A stretch of 64,000 nucleotides of DNA from Nocardioides sp. BP30 (GTDB lineage: Bacteria; Actinomycetota; Actinomycetes; Propionibacteriales; Nocardioidaceae): positions 2,852,001-2,916,000 of the forward strand of contig NZ_CP123620.1 of assembly GCF_029873215.1 (NCBI RefSeq), in the 5' to 3' direction. Both the position numbers and the translations under genes were made by a program. Below, piece after piece: positions 60,657 through 64,000 of the stretch. The notes below the pieces were generated by a model. The model made no database searches and was not told the origin of the DNA. It saw only the letters and a program-made list of their open reading frames with translations. Positions within the stretch are counted from its first letter, which is position 1; the number at the start of each line of letters is the position of its first letter.

Positions 60657-61708
60657 CGGGATTCTCCGTTCGTAGCAAGGCTGAGCCGAGGCGGGTTCCG
60701 CTCGGCGAGAAGGGGTAGGGCGGGGTCCCAGCAGGTGCCGTCGCGCTGATCGCGCTTGCGCCGGGCGATGCCGGAGAGTGCCTCCAGCACCACCCGGTTG
60801 GCGAGGAACGAGGTGATGTCGGCATGGTCGTAGGGCGGCGAGACCTCGACGACGTCGATGCCGACGACGGGCAGCTCGTAGGCGATCCGGCGCACCGAGT
60901 CCAGAAGCTGTCGGGCGGTCAGGCCGCCGGGCTCCGGCGTACCGGTGCCGGGAGCATGCCCGGGATCGCAGACGTCGATGTCGACCGAGAGGAAGACGCC
61001 GTCGCACTCGTCGGTGGCGATCTCGAAGGCCTCCGTCAGGCAGACGTCGAGGCCGCGATGCACGATCTCGGTCATCTCGTAGGACCTCATGCCCTGCTCC
61101 GCCATCCAGTCCAGCGTGTCCGGACCGGGCCAGTACCCGCGCAGACCCATCTGCAGGAATCGGTCGCCACGCAGGGCGCCGGACTCGATCAGGCGGCGCA
61201 TCGGCTGACCGTGGCCGATCAGCGCGCCGAACTCGATGTCGCCGGTGTCGGCGTGGGCATCGAAGTGGATCATCGAGATCCGGCCCGGGCCGTAGTGCTG
61301 AGCCACGCCAGCGGCATCGGGCCACGCGATGGTGTGGTCACCGCCGAGGATCAGCGGGATGGCGCCGTTGCTGGTGACGGCGTGGACCGCCTCCTGCAGG
61401 TCGCGCACCGAGCGCTCGGCGTCGCCGGAGAACATCTCGACGTCGCCGGCGTCCAGCACCCGCAGGTCCTGCAGCGCGTCGACGCGCATTGCCAGCGAGG
61501 GCCGGGAGCCATCGTGGGCCAGGTAGCAGGTCTGCCGGATGAACTGCGGGCCGAACCGGGTGCCCGCGCGGTGCGAGGCGCCACCGTCGAACGGCGCGCC
61601 CAGGATGACCACGTCGGCCTCGGCGTACGTCGAGGGCTCGCTCCAGTCGCAGCGCTCGACGCCGAGGAAGGTGATGTCCGGGCCGAACTGCGGGCCGTAG
61701 CGGACCAT
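60653..61708 (-). CDS. agmatinase-family ureohydrolase
   Basis: The 351-residue manganese enzyme has all metal ligands of the family: His125 in GGDHT, Asp150-His152-Asp154 in HFDAHADTG, and Asp243 and Asp245 in SVDIDVCDPGHAPGTG. Such enzymes hydrolyse agmatine, guanidinobutyrate or related guanidines to urea and an amine. The neighbouring amine oxidase and permease make agmatine or guanidinobutyrate likely. Sequence alone does not separate them. The gene is translationally coupled to the oxidase. Confidence 0.9.
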   Translation of the reverse strand: MVRYGPQFGPDITFLGVERCDWSEPSTYAEADVVILGAPFDGGASHRAGTRFGPQFIRQTCYLAHDGSRPSLAMRVDALQDLRVLDAGDVEMFSGDAERSVRDLQEAVHAVTSNGAIPLILGGDHTIAWPDAAGVAQHYGPGRISMIHFDAHADTGDIEFGALIGHGQPMRRLIESGALRGDRFLQMGLRGYWPGPDTLDWMAEQGMRSYEMTEIVHRGLDVCLTEAFEIATDECDGVFLSVDIDVCDPGHAPGTGTPEPGGLTARQLLDSVRRIAYELPVVGIDVVEVSPPYDHADITSFLANRVVLEALSGIARRKRDQRDGTCWDPALPLLAERNPPRLSLATNGESR

Positions 61709-61750
61709 GGGGATCTCCTTGGATCGGGAAGGTCGGGGAGGGTCGGAGGA

Positions 61751-63169
61751 TCAGGCGGATCCCACGGCCGGCTCGGCCGGCTCGTCGGCGGGGTCCACCA
61801 CCACGAACCGGTCGTGCGGACGACGGGCGAGGTAGAACGCGTAGTAGGCCAGCGCCAGCAGCACGAGCACGGCGGTGGCCAGCAGGTCCGAGCGCGCCGA
61901 GCTGAACACCGCGTAGCCGACCGCCACGATCACCAGCACGGGCGCCACCGGCCACCACGGCATCCGCCAGCTCGCGACGGTGGCGGGCATGCGACGCACC
62001 TTGAGCGAGGCGATCGCCACCATCACGTACATCACCGCGAGGACGACCGAGGTGATGCCGAGCAGGGACTCGATGTTCACCGCGTACGCGAGCACGGCAC
62101 CCGGTACGCCGACGGCGAGCGTGGCCAGCCACGGCGTGCCGAACCGCGGGTGCAGGCGGGTGAGGGTCTCGTTGACGACCGCCGGCCAGCAGCGGTCGCG
62201 GGCCGAGGCGAAGACGACCCGGCCGTTCTGCAGCACCATCACGATGACGGCGTTGAGGATCGCGATGGCGATCGCGACGTTGATCGCCACGCCGAGGCCG
62301 TGACCGCCCCACTCGTGCACGAACTCGGAGAAGTTGCCGGTGGCGAGGTCGCCCACGTCGCCGACAGCGAGGACGGTGGTGATGGTCGGGACCAGGATCA
62401 CCAGCGCACCCAGGCCGAGGGAGGCGAAGATGACCCGGGCGACGTTGCGGCGCGGCTCGATCACCTCCTCGGCGAGGTAGGCGGCGGTGTTGAAGCCGCT
62501 GACGACGAAGGTGCCGACAGCGAGCCCGGAGACGAGCATCGCGATGGTGAACGGCTCGAGGCCGTGCGCCCCCACCACGTGCGGGGAGATCAGCTCGCCT
62601 GGGCCGCGGTGCAGGTGGGTCAGCCCGAGCACGGTGACCACGATGGCGGCCACGATCTCCAGGCCGAGGAAGATGCCGGTGACGAAGGCATTGGACTTCA
62701 CGTCGAGGATCGCCGTCGCGGTGGAGATCAACATGACCACGGCGCCGGTGGCGGCACGCGGCAGGTGGACGATGTCGCTGAGGTAGTCGGCGGTACCGAG
62801 CGCGATGATCGGCGGGATCACCCACAGTTGGATCGCTGCCAGGGCGAAGGTCAGCCAGCCGGCGGCCTTGCCGAGGGTCTGGGCGACCATGGCGTACTCG
62901 CCGCCCGAGCTTGCGGTGCGGGTGCCGAGCTCGGCGTAGCAGGCGCACACGGCGACCGAGACGAGGATGCCCGCGATGATGGTGAGGACCGCGCCGCTGC
63001 CCTGGGAGGCGAGCACCTCCGGGACGATGATGAACAGGCTGGAGGCCGGAGTGATGCACGACAGCACCAGCAGGACAGCCGTCCCGGGGCCGAGCACGCG
63101 GGCCAGCTTCCGCTCCGCCTCGATCGGCGTCACCGCCTCGTCGGCGGACAACAACATGGGATCGGTCAT
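61751..63169 (-). CDS. APC-superfamily amino acid/amine permease
   Basis: The 472-residue protein has about twelve membrane helices and typical APC segments: SCITPASSLFIIVPEVLASQG, SSGGEYAMVAQTLGKAAGW, FVVSGFNTAAYLAEEVIEPRRNVAR and NGRVVFASARDR. It should import the amine or amino acid that feeds the downstream ureohydrolase and oxidase. It is the first gene of the operon and is preceded by the tandem TetR-type operators. Confidence 0.88.
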   Translation of the reverse strand: MTDPMLLSADEAVTPIEAERKLARVLGPGTAVLLVLSCITPASSLFIIVPEVLASQGSGAVLTIIAGILVSVAVCACYAELGTRTASSGGEYAMVAQTLGKAAGWLTFALAAIQLWVIPPIIALGTADYLSDIVHLPRAATGAVVMLISTATAILDVKSNAFVTGIFLGLEIVAAIVVTVLGLTHLHRGPGELISPHVVGAHGLEPFTIAMLVSGLAVGTFVVSGFNTAAYLAEEVIEPRRNVARVIFASLGLGALVILVPTITTVLAVGDVGDLATGNFSEFVHEWGGHGLGVAINVAIAIAILNAVIVMVLQNGRVVFASARDRCWPAVVNETLTRLHPRFGTPWLATLAVGVPGAVLAYAVNIESLLGITSVVLAVMYVMVAIASLKVRRMPATVASWRMPWWPVAPVLVIVAVGYAVFSSARSDLLATAVLVLLALAYYAFYLARRPHDRFVVVDPADEPAEPAVGSA

Positions 63170-63194
63170 GGACCGGCGCCTCCTGAGATCGATC

Positions 63195-63230
63195 TTTGAA
63201 CGTCATTCAAAACTTTGAACGGTATTCAAA
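63195..63230. promoter_or_regulatory. two tandem TetR-type operators
   Basis: Two palindromes with the form TTTGAA-N5-TTCAAA occur at 63195-63211 and 63214-63230, centred 19 bp apart, in the spacer between the divergent permease and TetR genes. Both half-sites are exact in each copy, and they are AT-rich in a GC-rich background. They should bind the adjacent TetR-family protein and control both genes. Confidence 0.75.
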
Positions 63231-63303
63231 GTGACGCACGTCACCGGCTAGAGTCAAGACCTCGGCAGGAAAAAACTCGGCGATCTTCGAGAAAGGCGGC
63301 CCG

Positions 63304-63888
63304 GTGCCACGCCACAACCGTCGGATGGAGCGTCCGCGCGAGCAGGTGCTCACCACCGCCCTGGAGATGGTCGCCGAGCAGGGTCTGGGCAAGCTGACGA
63401 TCGCTGCCCTCGCCGCGCGCCTGGAGACCAGCGGCGGCCACCTGCTCTACTACTTCAAGACCCGCGACGGGCTGCTGCTGGAGACGCTGCGCTGGAGCGA
63501 GGCGGGGTACGCCGAGCAGCGGGCGCCCGTGCTGGAGAAGGCCGCGGCGACGGGCGACCGGCCCGATCCGTCTGCCGTCGCCGCCTTCGCTGACGTCTAC
63601 CTGGCGATCGACGAGAAGGATCCGCGCTGGCAGCTGTGGCTCGAGCTGTGGGCGCGGGCGCCGTACCACCCCGAGCTCGCCGCCGCCCAGCGCGAGATCG
63701 ACGCCGACTGGCACGCCGACCTCGTCCTCCTGCTGGGCCGCGCGCTGCCGGGCCTGGCCGATGCCGAAGGCACCTCCGAGCGGTTGCGCGCGATGTGGGA
63801 CGGCTTGAGCGTCGGCATCGTCACCGGGGGTGGCACCCGGCTGCGCGGAGCCGCACTGGATCACACGATCGCGCTCATCGGCGGCTAG
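63304..63888 (+). CDS. TetR-family transcriptional regulator
   Basis: The 194-residue regulator has an N-terminal helix-turn-helix (LTTALEMVAEQGLGKLTIAALAARLETSGGHLLYYFKTRDGLL) and a helical ligand-binding domain. The GTG at 63304 gives the normal N-terminus. It is divergent from the amine catabolic operon, and two matching palindromes lie between them. Repression relieved by the amine or an intermediate is the likely logic. Confidence 0.9.
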   Translation: MPRHNRRMERPREQVLTTALEMVAEQGLGKLTIAALAARLETSGGHLLYYFKTRDGLLLETLRWSEAGYAEQRAPVLEKAAATGDRPDPSAVAAFADVYLAIDEKDPRWQLWLELWARAPYHPELAAAQREIDADWHADLVLLLGRALPGLADAEGTSERLRAMWDGLSVGIVTGGGTRLRGAALDHTIALIGG

Positions 63889-63897
63889 CGCGGATCG

Positions 63898-64000
63898 CTA
63901 CCAGCGTGCTCCGGAACGCTCGCTGCGCGCCGCCGCCAGCACGGCGAGCCCCGCGAGCACCGCGATCCCGCCGGTGCCGTAGCGCACCACGTGGTCCCCG
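63898..64000 (-). CDS. C-terminal end of a membrane protein (5' end outside window)
   Basis: The minus strand is open from the window edge to a stop codon at 63898-63900. The encoded tail reads YGTGGIAVLAGLAVLAAARS before a short basic end, so it contains a final hydrophobic helix. The identity cannot be told from about 34 residues. It converges on the TetR gene with nine bases between the stop codons. Confidence 0.5.
   Translation of the reverse strand, partial: GDHVVRYGTGGIAVLAGLAVLAAARSERSGARW

Overview
The window is uniformly very GC-rich. It has many GTG (and some TTG) starts, stop/start overlaps of the ATGA, GTGA and TGATG kind, an ergothioneine locus, an Rpf-type muralytic protein behind what looks like a c-di-AMP (ydaO-type) riboswitch, a fused isobutyryl-CoA mutase and ECF sigma factors. 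Together these point to a chromosomal segment of a high-GC actinomycete, most likely of the Nocardioidaceae (inference; no rRNA is present). I recognised no tRNA, rRNA, CRISPR array, insertion sequence or phage gene. No gap between genes reaches 300 bases.

Layout. 1-10 kb: the end of a helicase gene, icmF behind a palindromic operator, a vanY/vanZ-like pair divergent from a two-component system, a sugar O-acetyltransferase, and an ECF41-type sigma factor divergent from its carboxymuconolactone-decarboxylase partner. 10-25 kb: a large GGDEF-EAL protein behind a sigma-28-like promoter, a lytic transglycosylase, egtB-unknown-egtD, a PPOX-fold protein, an MFS exporter with a LysR regulator, a Na+/H+ antiporter, an MmyB-like regulator divergent from a short-chain dehydrogenase, and a hydrolase.

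25-46 kb is the most distinctive part. galE diverges from a tightly packed ten-gene polysaccharide operon (26389-38968). It holds three GT4 glycosyltransferases, a flippase fused to a degenerate kinase-like domain, a deacetylase, a Wzy-like polymerase, a lipoprotein and a Wzz-type protein whose kinase site has decayed. The operon begins and ends with coiled-coil proteins. An initiating phosphoglycosyl transferase sits at 45394-46068 with a CelD-like acyltransferase and a JmjC-like cupin next to it. Between these blocks, on the minus strand, lies a four-gene operon in which every junction overlaps: ECF sigma factor, zinc-less anti-sigma-like protein, TPR-CHAT protease and a 72-residue exported peptide. 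This is the best candidate for an undescribed system.

46-64 kb: an amino-acid ABC transporter whose receptor and permease are fused, several small conserved proteins, a MerR-controlled zinc alcohol dehydrogenase, a DHA2 exporter with a palindrome touching its start codon, the rpf-like gene with its riboswitch, an OsmC protein, and an amine catabolic operon (APC permease, agmatinase-family ureohydrolase, flavin amine oxidase) divergent from a TetR regulator with two tandem operators between them. The window ends inside a minus-strand membrane-protein gene.
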